A stretch of DNA of 64,000 bases, taken from Lachnoclostridium sp. (lineage in GTDB: Bacteria; Bacillota; Clostridia; Lachnospirales; Lachnospiraceae). The position numbers and the translations under genes are program-made. Every line of letters begins with the position of its first letter. Positions within the stretch are counted from its first letter, which is position 1. Below the pieces are notes generated by a model. It was not told the DNA's origin. It saw only the letters and a program-made list of their open reading frames with translations, and made no database searches. Shown here piece by piece: positions 24,860-33,434 of this stretch. The stretch spans positions 1 to 64,000 of the forward strand of contig JAMPEB010000002.1 of the NCBI GenBank assembly GCA_023665475.1. Direction: 5' to 3'.

Positions 24860-25945
24860 TCATTTTGCACCGATATACCCCTGTGCCTTTAACAGCTCCG
24901 CACAGAGAATCGCACCGCCCGCTGCGCCGCGGACTGTATTATGGGAAAGTCCTACGAATTTATAATCATATACCGTATCTTCTCTCAGCCGTCCTACACT
25001 GATACCCATACCCCGCTCATAATTCACATCCAAAGAAACCTGAGGTCTGTTTTCTTCTTCCAGATATTGAATAAACTGCTTCGGAGCACTGGGAAGTCCC
25101 AGTTCCTGAGGCGCTCCCTTAAAGGCGCGCAGCTTTTCGATCAACTGCTCCTTTGTGGGCTTCTTTTGAAACCTTACAAATACCGCCGCCGTATGTCCGT
25201 TCAGTATGGGCACACGGATACACTGACAGGTAATGGCAGGCGACACAGCCGGAACGATAACTCCATCTTGAATGGTTCCCCAGATACGAAGGGGCTCCTT
25301 TTCGCTCTTTTCTTCCTCTCCGCCGATATAGGGGATAATATTGCCCTCCATCTCCGGCCAATCCTTAAAAGTTTTTCCGGCTCCGGAAATCGCCTGATAA
25401 GTGGTAGCCACTACCTCCACAGGCTCAAATTCCTTCCACGCCGTCAAAACCGGCGCATAACTTTGAATGGAACAGTTGGGTTTTACCGCCACAAAACCCC
25501 TTGTGGTACCCAGCCGCTTCTTCTGAAATTCAATCACTTTCATATGTTCCGGATTGATTTCCGGCACCACCATGGGTACATCCGGCGTCCATCTGTGGGC
25601 GCTGTTGTTGGAAACCACAGGAGTTTCCGTCTTTGCATAATCCTCTTCTATTTTCTTAATCTCTTCCTTTGTCATGTCCACCGCACTGAACACGAAATCC
25701 ACCGAAGCGGCAACCTTCTCCACTTCGGTCACATCCATGACTACTATTTTTTTGACCGCTTCCGGCATAGGCGTATCCATCTTCCATCTGCCGCCCACTG
25801 CCTCTTCATAGGTCTTGCCTGCCGAACGGGGACTGGCTGCAATGGTTGTCACCTCAAACCATGGATGATTTTCCAAAAGCGCAATAAATCTCTGCCCTAC
25901 CATACCTGTTCCGCCTAAAATGCCGACTTTTAATTTTTCGCTCAT
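24860..25945 (-). CDS. asd: Aspartate-semialdehyde dehydrogenase
   Basis: A 361-residue NADPH enzyme that reduces aspartyl phosphate to the semialdehyde for lysine, threonine, methionine and diaminopimelate synthesis. The NADP-binding start is VGILGGTGMVGQRF. The active cysteine lies in VKPNCSIQSYAP (near residue 157) and the active histidine in PILNGHTAAVF. The size and the SAVDM and GAGKTFKDWP motifs fit the archaeal/yeast type more than the E. coli type. AAGAGGAG precedes the ATG. A promoter overlaps the stop of argH just upstream, so it can be made independently. Confidence 0.93.
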   Translation of the reverse strand: MSEKLKVGILGGTGMVGQRFIALLENHPWFEVTTIAASPRSAGKTYEEAVGGRWKMDTPMPEAVKKIVVMDVTEVEKVAASVDFVFSAVDMTKEEIKKIEEDYAKTETPVVSNNSAHRWTPDVPMVVPEINPEHMKVIEFQKKRLGTTRGFVAVKPNCSIQSYAPVLTAWKEFEPVEVVATTYQAISGAGKTFKDWPEMEGNIIPYIGGEEEKSEKEPLRIWGTIQDGVIVPAVSPAITCQCIRVPILNGHTAAVFVRFQKKPTKEQLIEKLRAFKGAPQELGLPSAPKQFIQYLEEENRPQVSLDVNYERGMGISVGRLREDTVYDYKFVGLSHNTVRGAAGGAILCAELLKAQGYIGAK

Positions 25946-25996
25946 AGCTTTCTCCTCTTACGGCAGTTTTCACTGTCTGTTTTTTACATTGTCTTT

Positions 25997-26025
25997 ATAG
26001 TAAATCAAATAATACCAAAAATCAA
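25997..26025 (-). promoter_or_regulatory. Candidate asd promoter
   Basis: On the minus strand TTGATT (26020-26025) and TACTAT (25997-26002) are 17 bases apart. It overlaps the stop codon of argH and would start transcription about 40 bases before the asd ATG. Confidence 0.45.
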
Positions 26026-27446
26026 ACGCTCCCACCGGCAATTCCCGAATCTTCGGGAAGAAACATGCTCTCCTGAGCCAGATACTCCTTATGCTTCTCT
26101 ATCACCTTTTTCATTGCCTCCGGTCCCGGCGCTCCCACGGTAAGCCTTTTCTCCACACAGGTCTTTAAGGAAACGGCATCGTAAACATCCGGTCCGAATT
26201 TATCGCTGACTGCCTGCAGCTCTTCGAGACTTAAGGCGTCAATGGAAGTATCTTTTTCAATACAATAAAGAACCAGCCTTCCGATAATGCCGTGGGCATC
26301 CCTGAAAGGCACGCCCTTTCCCACCAGATAATCCGCGGCATCCGTTGCGTTGGCAAATCCGTTTACTGCGCTGCGCTCCATATTCTCCTTACAAAACTTC
26401 ATAGTGCCCAGCATTCCCGTAAACAGAATCAGACAATCCTTTACGGTATCCATGGCGTCAAACGCCACTTCCTTATCCTCCTGCATATCTTTATTATATG
26501 CCAGAGGAAGTCCCTTCATGGTAGTGAGTAAGGACATTAACGCGCCATATACACGCCCGGTCTTCCCTCTTACAAGCTCTGCGATATCCGGATTCTTTTT
26601 CTGGGGCATAATGCTGCTTCCCGTAGAATAAGCATCGTCTATCTCTACAAACTGATATTCGTTGGAATTCCAGATAATGATTTCTTCACAAAAACGGCTT
26701 AAGTGCATCATAATTGTGGAAAGCGCCGCCAGAAACTCAATCAGATAATCCCTGTCCGCAACGGAATCCATGCTGTTAAGCGTAGGTCCCTCAAACCCTA
26801 ACATGGACGCCGTATAATTCCTGTCTAACGGATAAGTGGTGCCTGCCAGCGCCCCCGCACCCAAAGGACAATAATTCATCCTGTGGAAAATATCGGACAG
26901 CCTCTGCCTGTCCCTCTTAAACATCTCAAAATAAGCCCCATAATGATGTGCCAGAGTAACGGGCTGCGCCTTTTGTAAATGGGTAAAGCCCGGCATGTAA
27001 GTTTCCACATTCCGTTCCATGGTATCTAAAATAACCGCAAGCAATTCTTTTAATAATTCATCCGTCTCCACAACCCGCATTCTGGTGTAAAGCCGCATGT
27101 CCAATGCCACCTGATCATTGCGGCTCCTGCCGGTGTGAAGCTTCTTTCCGGTATCTCCGATTCTCTCTGTCAGCTTCGCCTCGACAAAGCTGTGAATATC
27201 CTCATAAGTCTCATCTATTGCAAGCCTGCCCTGCTCCACATCGTCACGGATGCCTGTCAGTCCTTTGACAATGGCATTCTTCTCCTCCATTGTGAGAATG
27301 CCCTGCTTTGCCAGCATAACGGCATGCACCACACTGCCCTCCACATCCTGTAAAAAAAGGCGTTTGTCAAAGCCGATGGACGCATTGAAATCATATACTA
27401 ACCGGTCGGTTTCCTTGATAAATCTCCCGCCCCACAACTGTGCCAT
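26022..27446 (-). CDS. argH: Argininosuccinate lyase
   Basis: A 474-residue lyase splitting argininosuccinate to arginine and fumarate, the last step of arginine synthesis. The start LWGGRFIKETDRLVYDFNAS and the family signature GSSIMPQKKNPD (near residue 283) are typical, along with HTGRSRNDQVALD and TPGFTHLQKAQPV-like segments (here YMPGFTHLQKAQPVT). Length matches the family. argG is not in the window. It has its own promoter upstream. Confidence 0.96.
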   Translation of the reverse strand: MAQLWGGRFIKETDRLVYDFNASIGFDKRLFLQDVEGSVVHAVMLAKQGILTMEEKNAIVKGLTGIRDDVEQGRLAIDETYEDIHSFVEAKLTERIGDTGKKLHTGRSRNDQVALDMRLYTRMRVVETDELLKELLAVILDTMERNVETYMPGFTHLQKAQPVTLAHHYGAYFEMFKRDRQRLSDIFHRMNYCPLGAGALAGTTYPLDRNYTASMLGFEGPTLNSMDSVADRDYLIEFLAALSTIMMHLSRFCEEIIIWNSNEYQFVEIDDAYSTGSSIMPQKKNPDIAELVRGKTGRVYGALMSLLTTMKGLPLAYNKDMQEDKEVAFDAMDTVKDCLILFTGMLGTMKFCKENMERSAVNGFANATDAADYLVGKGVPFRDAHGIIGRLVLYCIEKDTSIDALSLEELQAVSDKFGPDVYDAVSLKTCVEKRLTVGAPGPEAMKKVIEKHKEYLAQESMFLPEDSGIAGGSV

Positions 27447-27483
27447 AAAAATTTCCTACCTTACTTTTTTAGCTATAAAATTA

Positions 27484-27512
27484 ATAATATCATAAATATG
27501 GGATGATTGCAA
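27484..27512 (-). promoter_or_regulatory. argH promoter
   Basis: TTGCAA (27507-27512) and TATTAT (27484-27489) on the minus strand with a 17-base spacer, starting about 30 bases before the argH ATG. No clear arginine-repressor box could be identified. Confidence 0.55.
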
Positions 27513-27551
27513 GATTGAGCTTGCAAAAAATAGGCGTCCGCCCTCGCATGG

Positions 27552-28358
27552 CTAAACTGTTAAGTCATAATAAAACAGATACTGCTGCAGCACCCCTGCA
27601 TATCCTTTATATTTTTCAAAAGGAAATCCGTCCGGATATTGTTTTTCAAGCACTCTGTTGATATGTACATCCTTTGGGAACGCGTCCAATTGGTGCAGCC
27701 CGAACAGGCTGATGCAGTCCGCCACCTTGTCCCCCACTCCGCAAAGTTTTTTAAGTTCTCCCGCAGAATGCGGATATTCCATGCCGCCGACTTTTTCCAA
27801 ATCCACCTCACCCGTGGCAATGCTCTGTGCGCTCTGCTTCACATAGCGGCTCCGATAACCCAGATTACAGGCGTATAATTCCTCCAAGGAAGCAGCCGCA
27901 AGACTTTTCGGTGTGGGAAAGGCATGATAAATCCGCCCTTCTCTTGTATGCAGCTCTTCCCCGTATCTTGTGCAGAGCAAATCAATGCTCCTGCGAATCC
28001 GCTTGATATTGTTCTGCTGCGAAATAATAAAGCTGATTACCGTCTCCCATGCATCCTGCTTTAAAATCCGAATGCCCTTGCCGTAATCCGCCGCTTTTTG
28101 CAGATACAAATCCCCAGCATCCGCCAGTGCTATGATTTTCCCATAATCCGTATTCAAATCAAAATATTCTTTCCATATCTGCTCAAATTCTTCTTCCGCG
28201 CAGTCAAAAAAGATTTCATCCTCTTTCTGCATAAGCTCTAAATACCTGCCGTGTGCTGTCAGAGCGTACCGCCCGCCGCTAAGCTCATTCATCCGGAAGC
28301 ACTGCCCCGATTCGCTGATTTGCGCAAGGGAAAAATTGTTGTTTTTTATCTGTACCAT
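27552..28358 (-). CDS. OGG1-type 8-oxoguanine DNA glycosylase
   Basis: A 268-residue base-excision repair enzyme. After an N-terminal domain typical of OGG1 (ISESGQCFRMN), the HhH-GPD core shows SFIISQQNNIKRI near residue 110, the helix-hairpin-helix KKLCGVGDKVADC with the catalytic lysine, and LDAFPKDVHINRVL with the catalytic aspartate. It excises oxidised guanine or related lesions and probably also cuts the abasic site. A short hairpin follows its stop. It lies between argH and the anti-sigma gene, with no operon link to either. Confidence 0.9.
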   Translation of the reverse strand: MVQIKNNNFSLAQISESGQCFRMNELSGGRYALTAHGRYLELMQKEDEIFFDCAEEEFEQIWKEYFDLNTDYGKIIALADAGDLYLQKAADYGKGIRILKQDAWETVISFIISQQNNIKRIRRSIDLLCTRYGEELHTREGRIYHAFPTPKSLAAASLEELYACNLGYRSRYVKQSAQSIATGEVDLEKVGGMEYPHSAGELKKLCGVGDKVADCISLFGLHQLDAFPKDVHINRVLEKQYPDGFPFEKYKGYAGVLQQYLFYYDLTV

Positions 28359-28369
28359 ACCACAATATT

Positions 28370-28413
28370 AACAAAAAAATGAGAGCGCTGTCAATGCGCT
28401 CCCATTTTTAGGA
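28370..28413. terminator. Bidirectional terminator between the glycosylase and anti-sigma genes
   Basis: AAATGAGAGCGC and GCGCTCCCATTTTT pair around a 7-base loop, with A and T runs on both sides. It ends the sigma/anti-sigma transcript on the minus strand. Confidence 0.75.
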
Positions 28414-28501
28414 TTTCAAATCATCCGCTTGCTGCATTTTTGTAAATTCCATACCACTTTTTACAGGTAAAATTTTCTTTGGCAGACATATTTTTATACC
28501 T

Positions 28502-29731
28502 TTACGGCAGATAACGGCTGACATCCTTGGGCACCCATGCCGCATGGGTCATGGTGCCGTCCTCATTTAAGGTAAAAGTCGTAATCACCAAATCCTCCAT
28601 GCCGTTTTCGCTTGAACTGTATCCGTCAATATACGGCACACCCAATGTATAATTCTCGAAATTATAATATTTTGAACTAAATACTCCGCTGCTTCCCTCG
28701 GTATCGGTTTCCTCCTTGTCTGCATGATACGGCGGTATGACATAATTGCCGTTTTTGTCCATGCTTACTGTCCGCACCGTATGTTCCAGCCTCACACAAT
28801 ACTCCGCAAGATTCTCCGATGTCAGCTTATCCGCCCACTCCATGGCTTCTTTCGTCTTCCGGGGCATTTCGATTTCATCTCCCTCATTTTCATTCTTTCC
28901 GGAAAGTCTATCGTCGATTTCATCAATCAAAGCCTGCGCCTTCACCGGATCTGCCAAAGAAGCATCCAGCTTCAGGTCAAACAATGCATTCAATCCCTCA
29001 TATTCCGTGTTTCGGGAAATGCTTCCATCCTCCTCATTGTAATGATAGCAGAGATTATTGTAAAAAGCAGTGTCCGTAACGCATATATACAGCTTTCGGT
29101 CTGCGAAATAAGAAATATTATCGCATTCTATCAGACGGTAAAGCACGCCGCCCTCCACAAACTCGCTGTAATTTCCTGCCATGGTTACTATATTGTAAAA
29201 TGCGGGATTTAAGCCCTCGATTAACGGTGATGCAAAATAATCTTCCTGTTCCGCATTGATTGCCCTGCCGTCCTCCCGCTCGATCATCACTACGCAGTAA
29301 CTTCTGTCGCTGTGAATCTCACCGTTTGAAATACGCGCCCCTTCAGACAAATCCTCCCCGGACACAAGCCCCAGCATACTCACCTTATATCCGCCGCAGC
29401 TCTGGCTTTCCGCCACTATACCGCTCTGTGTGTTTTCCGTATTCTCACCGGAATTTACGGACTGTTCCACAAAAGATTTCGCCACTTCCTGCTCTCCTAA
29501 TCTGTCCGCCACATCCCCCGCGCTCAAATACTGCCATGCGGCAAACGCGGTAATGGAACCGGATGCCACCAGGGCTGCCGCAATCACGGCTGCGGAAGCC
29601 TTTTTATACTTTTTCTGTTTCATATTTTCCTTCTCCTTTACCTGTTCCATGATTTTCCGGTTTAAGATATCGCCGGGCTCCTCCTTGGGAGCAAGAACAC
29701 ATCGCAAAAGCTCATCCAAATCATTTTTCAT
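28502..29731 (-). CDS. Membrane-bound anti-sigma factor
   Basis: A 409-residue protein encoded directly after, and overlapping by 11 bases, an ECF sigma gene. The N-terminal 40 residues form the cytoplasmic sigma-binding part (LDELLRCVLAPKEEPGD). One membrane helix follows (about 44-66, KASAAVIAAALVASGSITAF), and the rest is extracellular with SDRSYCVVMIEREDG and FASPLIEGLNP, resembling DUF4179-type anti-sigma proteins. GGAGGG lies eight bases upstream. It should hold the sigma factor inactive until an envelope signal arrives. Confidence 0.8.
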   Translation of the reverse strand: MKNDLDELLRCVLAPKEEPGDILNRKIMEQVKEKENMKQKKYKKASAAVIAAALVASGSITAFAAWQYLSAGDVADRLGEQEVAKSFVEQSVNSGENTENTQSGIVAESQSCGGYKVSMLGLVSGEDLSEGARISNGEIHSDRSYCVVMIEREDGRAINAEQEDYFASPLIEGLNPAFYNIVTMAGNYSEFVEGGVLYRLIECDNISYFADRKLYICVTDTAFYNNLCYHYNEEDGSISRNTEYEGLNALFDLKLDASLADPVKAQALIDEIDDRLSGKNENEGDEIEMPRKTKEAMEWADKLTSENLAEYCVRLEHTVRTVSMDKNGNYVIPPYHADKEETDTEGSSGVFSSKYYNFENYTLGVPYIDGYSSSENGMEDLVITTFTLNEDGTMTHAAWVPKDVSRYLP

Positions 29732-30251
29732 TGAAAATACCCTCCAATTTCTTTTTCAAAAGCAGCCTCGCCTGATACAAACGGCTTTTTACGGTTCCCA
29801 TTGGTATGTCCGCCGTCTTCGCAATCTGCGCCAGATTCAAATCCTGCATATAATACAGAAGCACTACCGTTTTCATCTTTTCCGGCAGGGTGTTGACGGC
29901 ATTCCATACCAGCATATCCCTCTCCTTCTCCAAAATTTTCTCTTCCGTAGCCGCTCTGTCATCAGGAATATATTCCTGCCCCTCTTCGTCCAGATAATCC
30001 CGCGTTCCTGCAATGCGTTTTCTCCAGGCAAACTTACGCTTCTTATTTTTCCAAAGCTTTAAGGCAACAGAGAGACAGTAGCTTTTCACATTACCCATGG
30101 CATCAATGATTTCCAGCTTTTCCACCACTTTCAGCCATGTATCCTGATACAGCTCCTCCGCGTCCTGTACATTGGGGGCGAGATGCCTGCAAAAGGAATA
30201 AATATCTTTTCCGTATGCATCAATGCATTTTGCCAACTCTTGTTTCGTCAT
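29721..30251 (-). CDS. ECF-type RNA polymerase sigma factor
   Basis: A 176-residue alternative sigma factor. Region 2 includes DAEELYQDTWLKVVEK and region 4 includes LPEKMKTVVLLYYMQDLNLAQIA, followed by MGTVKSRLYQARLLLKK, the DNA-binding helix. The start at 30251 is preferred because GGAG lies six bases upstream; a TTG at 30281 has no site. It is co-transcribed with its anti-sigma factor. A candidate autoregulated promoter of ECF type is found upstream (30318-30344). Confidence 0.92.
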   Translation of the reverse strand: MTKQELAKCIDAYGKDIYSFCRHLAPNVQDAEELYQDTWLKVVEKLEIIDAMGNVKSYCLSVALKLWKNKKRKFAWRKRIAGTRDYLDEEGQEYIPDDRAATEEKILEKERDMLVWNAVNTLPEKMKTVVLLYYMQDLNLAQIAKTADIPMGTVKSRLYQARLLLKKKLEGIFNEK

Positions 30252-30317
30252 GATTGTCTCCAGCTTCTTTGTACCTTCCAAAGATATCTTTGTGAAGGAG
30301 TATGTCCTTCACCTGTA

Positions 30318-30344
30318 TATCGTAACAAAAATGAAAAAGGTTCA
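30318..30344 (-). promoter_or_regulatory. Candidate ECF-dependent promoter of the sigma operon
   Basis: On the minus strand TGAACC (30339-30344) and CGATA (30318-30322) are separated by 16 bases, matching the TGAAAC-N16-CGT type used by ECF sigma factors such as SigW. Start near 30310, about 60 bases before the sigma ATG. It suggests positive autoregulation. Confidence 0.5.
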
Positions 30345-30348
30345 AAAA

Positions 30349-30387
30349 ATAACGCAGCGTTATATATTGCTTGTCACGCTGCGTTAT
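30349..30387 (-). terminator. Strong hairpin upstream of the sigma operon
   Basis: Perfect 12-base arms ATAACGCAGCGT and ACGCTGCGTTAT around 15 bases, followed on the minus strand by ATTTTTTG. It should stop leftward read-through before the sigma promoter. The rest of the gap to the CPBP gene (30388-30556) shows no clear gene, only a GCCGC/GCGGC hairpin beside the CPBP ribosome site. Confidence 0.6.
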
Positions 30388-30556
30388 ATGCTAATATGGT
30401 TCTTGAAAGGAGGCAGGATATATTATATCAGGAGAACTTATTTGGGTTGTCGGAGTCTTGAAGTATCTGGAAAAGAGGTTAATAGTGTGAAAAATACTTC
30501 TAAGGCAGCGTTTTTCATTCAAATTCGAGCCGCCGGAAGCGGCATGGAGGATTATC

Positions 30557-31441
30557 ATGGAAAAAACAAAAATAAGCAGAAAGCAATTTGCGATATATAT
30601 GATAGCGGCATTTGGTCCGGCATGGATTTTGGAAATGATAGGAAGTATTTTCAGCAACAACGGAAATCAAACGGTATTTGGCATTATTTTGGTGATTACT
30701 ATGTTCATGCCATTTTTTGGTGTACTCATAGCAAGAATCCCACTAAAAGGCATGGGATGGGTGCCGCATCTTAAAGGTAAAATCCGATATGTATTCTTTG
30801 CACTTTGGATGCCGGCTTTACTAAGCATCATTGGCGGCGTTTTGTTTTTTGCAATTTTCCCGGATGCATTTGATTCTGAATTTTTGACTATACATGGCAT
30901 TTTAGAAGAGGCGGGGGCGTTGGAACAGTTTGAAGCACAAGGTTTAACGATACCGATGTATCTACTGATTGCCAGCATTCAGGCGGTTACATTTGTACCG
31001 TTTCTCAATATGTTTGCCGCTTTGGGAGAAGAGATTGGTTGGAGAGGCGCTATGTATCCCTATCTGAAGGAGAGACTCGGCGTCACCAAGGGTCGTATCG
31101 CGGGCGGTGCAATCTGGGGCGCCTGGCACTGGCCTGCCATGATTTTTGCCGGCTATGAGTATGGCAAAGAATATATCGGTGCACCGGTACTCGGACCTGT
31201 CGTATTCTGTATCTGTACTATTATGATGGGTATTCTATTGGATTATGTATACGAAAAGACAGGGACCATCTGGCTGCCATCCCTGATGCATGGCGCTATC
31301 AATGCATTTACTACCTTTGCATACTTAACAAAACCCGAATATGCAAATAAGGCAATCCTCGGTCCGGCATATATTGGCATCATCAGTATGATTCCCATGA
31401 TTATTACGGCAGTCATCATTTGCGTAAAGAAAAAATCCTAA
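30557..31441 (+). CDS. CPBP family intramembrane glutamic protease
   Basis: A 294-residue membrane protein with about eight spans. The Rce1/Abi motifs are complete: GEEIGWRGAMYPYL (EExxxR, near residue 160), GAIWGAWHWPAM (HxxP-type motif) and LMHGAINAFTTFA. Members cut membrane substrates or act in bacteriocin immunity. ATGGAGGATTATC holds the ribosome site (GGAGG) just before the ATG at 30557. It is one of the few plus-strand genes and stands alone, facing away from the sigma operon. Confidence 0.88.
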   Translation: MEKTKISRKQFAIYMIAAFGPAWILEMIGSIFSNNGNQTVFGIILVITMFMPFFGVLIARIPLKGMGWVPHLKGKIRYVFFALWMPALLSIIGGVLFFAIFPDAFDSEFLTIHGILEEAGALEQFEAQGLTIPMYLLIASIQAVTFVPFLNMFAALGEEIGWRGAMYPYLKERLGVTKGRIAGGAIWGAWHWPAMIFAGYEYGKEYIGAPVLGPVVFCICTIMMGILLDYVYEKTGTIWLPSLMHGAINAFTTFAYLTKPEYANKAILGPAYIGIISMIPMIITAVIICVKKKS

Positions 31442-31445
31442 CTCT

Positions 31446-31516
31446 ATCCGGGATTAAAGGCATAAAAATTCTTGCGTTCAATTTATCCTGCGTAATGCGG
31501 AGCGCTTCATCAAAAT
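31446..31516 (-). pseudogene. Decayed 3' fragment of a cotJC gene
   Basis: About 70 bases closely match the 3' end of the intact cotJC (33455-33520) on the same strand, with one missing base and a handful of substitutions. The fragment reads EALRITQDKLNA before the frame breaks, identical there to CotJC. It lies between the CPBP gene and the RelE/ParE toxin gene. This is a leftover of a second cotJC copy or of a local duplication. Confidence 0.75.
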
Positions 31517-31534
31517 AGGAAGATTGAAGTAAAT

Positions 31535-31897
31535 TTATCTGTTGATTCTCTGCATTTTCTTTATAATGGATTGCCAATACATTCGGTCTTTTAAAATTCG
31601 GATTACCGTAATTGTGGAATCTTCTACAACAAAGAAGATTAGATATGTACTATAAGGCTTAAAATAAATGTTTAATCCTTCAATTACATATCCTGTTGCT
31701 TCATAACCTTTTGGAAAGGAATCTAGTTCCTTTATCGCTTTTTTAATCTTCTTTGAAAAATTCTCCGCATACTCACGATATTTGAATGTATCGAGAATAT
31801 ACTTTTTTGTTGACTTAATATCCAAGAGAGCATCTTTGGAAATAACAATTTTGTATTTCTTTGGTTTATCCAAAGAATGTTTTTCTTCTTTTAGCAT
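31535..31897 (-). CDS. RelE/ParE-family toxin
   Basis: A 120-residue basic protein of the RelE/ParE superfamily: YKIVISKDALLDIKSTKKYI near the start, the middle helix KKIKKAIKELDSFP, then YKPY-like strand residues (NIYFKPYSTYLIFFVVEDSTI) and IRILKDRMYW at the end. Members cleave ribosome-bound mRNA or poison gyrase; which applies cannot be told. Its ATG overlaps the antitoxin stop as TAATG, the normal coupling for such pairs. The first 12 residues (MLKEEKHSLDKP) are an extension compared with typical ParE proteins. Confidence 0.85.
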   Translation of the reverse strand: MLKEEKHSLDKPKKYKIVISKDALLDIKSTKKYILDTFKYREYAENFSKKIKKAIKELDSFPKGYEATGYVIEGLNIYFKPYSTYLIFFVVEDSTITVIRILKDRMYWQSIIKKMQRINR

Positions 31898-32067
31898 TAT
31901 ATTTTGTCAATTTCCTCCCATGCTTCATCAATCGTATAGACATCGCCTTTTTTCATGCTGTCTATGCCTTTGGAGAGTTCGCCATATAATGCGGCTATGG
32001 CTGCTTTTTCGGAGTATTCTGTTTTCTGGATTTCTTTATTTCTTATTGCTTGCGCTGCAGATGCCAT
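31897..32067 (-). CDS. Antitoxin partner of the RelE/ParE toxin, 56 aa
   Basis: Reads MASAAQAIRNKEIQKTEYSE and ends KKGDVYTIDEAWEEIDKI. It is acidic toward the C-terminus, which probably wraps the toxin, with a helical N-terminus. The position (first gene, one-base TAATG overlap with the toxin), size and charge identify it as the antitoxin. GGAAGTG is present six bases before the ATG. The N-terminal DNA-binding type is not clear. The toxin and antitoxin form a self-contained type II module on the minus strand. Confidence 0.8.
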   Translation of the reverse strand: MASAAQAIRNKEIQKTEYSEKAAIAALYGELSKGIDSMKKGDVYTIDEAWEEIDKI

Positions 32068-32266
32068 AGTATCACTTCCTTTCGTTTTCCAATGTTCGTA
32101 GCATCTATGCTTATTATATGGTATTTAGTATTAGTATATCAACATATTTTTATTAAATTTTAATTTATCTAAATATGTGTGCCTCAATCTTTTATAATAT
32201 AATATGTCCATATTCAAGGCAATTAGATGCCAAATGACATTGATGCCATTAAGGCAGGGAGTTTTT

Positions 32267-33139
32267 TCACTTTGCGATTCTTCCTTCCGATATTCCAAAG
32301 GTAATATAATGATTATATAAAGCTGTTTTATCATAGCCGAATGCTCTTTTTAAATCCGGATATCTGTCCGCGTATGCAATATAATCAAATTCGATTGCCT
32401 GCCATGAAAACTCCGCCACTCTTCCCTCGGATATTCCAAAGGTCACATAATGAGTATATAAAGCTGTTTTATCATAGCCGAATGCCTTTTTTAAATCCGG
32501 ATATCTGTCCGCATATGCCATATAGTCAAATCCTGATACAAGCCATGGATTGTTGCTGTTTAGATTCGTCGGATCCCAATTTCTATAGGGTGAATCCTCC
32601 GGTATTTGCACCGTTGCCGGTTTAACGGCGTCTCCCACGATGTTATCTCCGGAATACACTATAACTGTCGTTCCAACCTTACAATTATCATAAATCCATT
32701 TTGCATCGACCACCGATAAACGGACACAGCCAAGGGATGCATTCTGTCCTAAGAGATTATACTGATCCCATTCCAAGGTATCATCCGAAGGCTTTAGATA
32801 GGGGACGGAATGGAATAATATCGCTTTGTTGAATCTTACGGAATATTTTCCATAGGTTCCGTCTACCATAGCACACCATTCATAATAATTAGATGTTTTA
32901 AATACTCCTTCCGGAGTTTCATGTCCCTCTCTTCCGCAGGAGCAAGCCATAACCTTGGCAAGCACAGAAGTTCCGTCTTCTTTCTGTTCCATAACCGTAA
33001 CGCAGTTTTGCGTCCTGTTCACATAGACGGTATAGGTCGGTCTTAAGTCCGGTTCCTTTGCCTGAAGCAACATATCAAATTTGAATAAAAACAACACACT
33101 AAGGCTTATAAGTATCAGTTTCTTAATTATTTTTCCCAT
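32267..33139 (-). CDS. L,D-transpeptidase (YkuD) with C-terminal repeats
   Basis: A 290-residue exported cell-wall enzyme. An N-terminal signal/anchor helix (KLILISLSVLFLFKF) is followed by a YkuD domain with HETPEGVF, AILFHSVPYL and the active-site motif SLGCVRLSVVDAKWIYD (nucleophile Cys near residue 145). It would make 3-3 peptidoglycan cross-links or attach proteins. The C-terminus holds two near-identical 40-residue repeats (YADRYPDLKKAFGYDK, then THYVTFGISEGR) of a type seen in Clostridia surface proteins. The start at 33139 is set by GGGAGAG six bases upstream. Confidence 0.9.
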   Translation of the reverse strand: MGKIIKKLILISLSVLFLFKFDMLLQAKEPDLRPTYTVYVNRTQNCVTVMEQKEDGTSVLAKVMACSCGREGHETPEGVFKTSNYYEWCAMVDGTYGKYSVRFNKAILFHSVPYLKPSDDTLEWDQYNLLGQNASLGCVRLSVVDAKWIYDNCKVGTTVIVYSGDNIVGDAVKPATVQIPEDSPYRNWDPTNLNSNNPWLVSGFDYMAYADRYPDLKKAFGYDKTALYTHYVTFGISEGRVAEFSWQAIEFDYIAYADRYPDLKRAFGYDKTALYNHYITFGISEGRIAK

Positions 33140-33336
33140 GGCAATTCTCTCCCAAATCATTCTAAATCGATTTTATCGGTTCCGCAAACAAGGCACTCCG
33201 TACCCATACAACTTTTTCATTATATCAGCACTTTTGTTCTTCTACAATAGATATCTTGAAATTTACGCAACTTTGAGCAAAAACATATTTTATTAAGATA
33301 TTTCTGCCATAAAGCCACCGATGGAAGGAGCTGACA

Positions 33337-33395
33337 GCCAAAAGGAAGCAGGAAGCTGCAGCCAAAAGGAAGCTGACGCCAAAAGGCAGTGGCAG
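33337..33395. repeat. Short imperfect direct repeat GCCAAAAGGAAGC
   Basis: GCCAAAAGGAAGC occurs at 33337-33349 and 33361-33373, with a partial third copy (GCCAAAAGGCAG) at 33378-33389. It lies between the L,D-transpeptidase start and the cotJ terminator. No gene is recognised in this gap. Confidence 0.5.
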
Positions 33396-33429
33396 CAAAA
33401 AGGCAGCCTCCCCATGGAAGACTGCCTTT
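33396..33429 (-). terminator. Terminator of the cotJ operon
   Basis: On the minus strand AAAGGCAG and CTGCCTTTTT pair around about 15 bases and end in a T run, right after the cotJC stop. Confidence 0.8.
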
Positions 33430-33434
33430 GATTC

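Noticed and set aside
24941..25918. A 325-codon open frame on the plus strand opposite asd
   Set aside because: asd has complete motifs on the other strand; the frame is rich in His, Arg and Tyr, typical of an antisense shadow.
32131..32334. A 67-codon minus-strand frame overlapping the L,D-transpeptidase end
   Set aside because: It overlaps the repeat region out of frame, has no ribosome site and is low in complexity.
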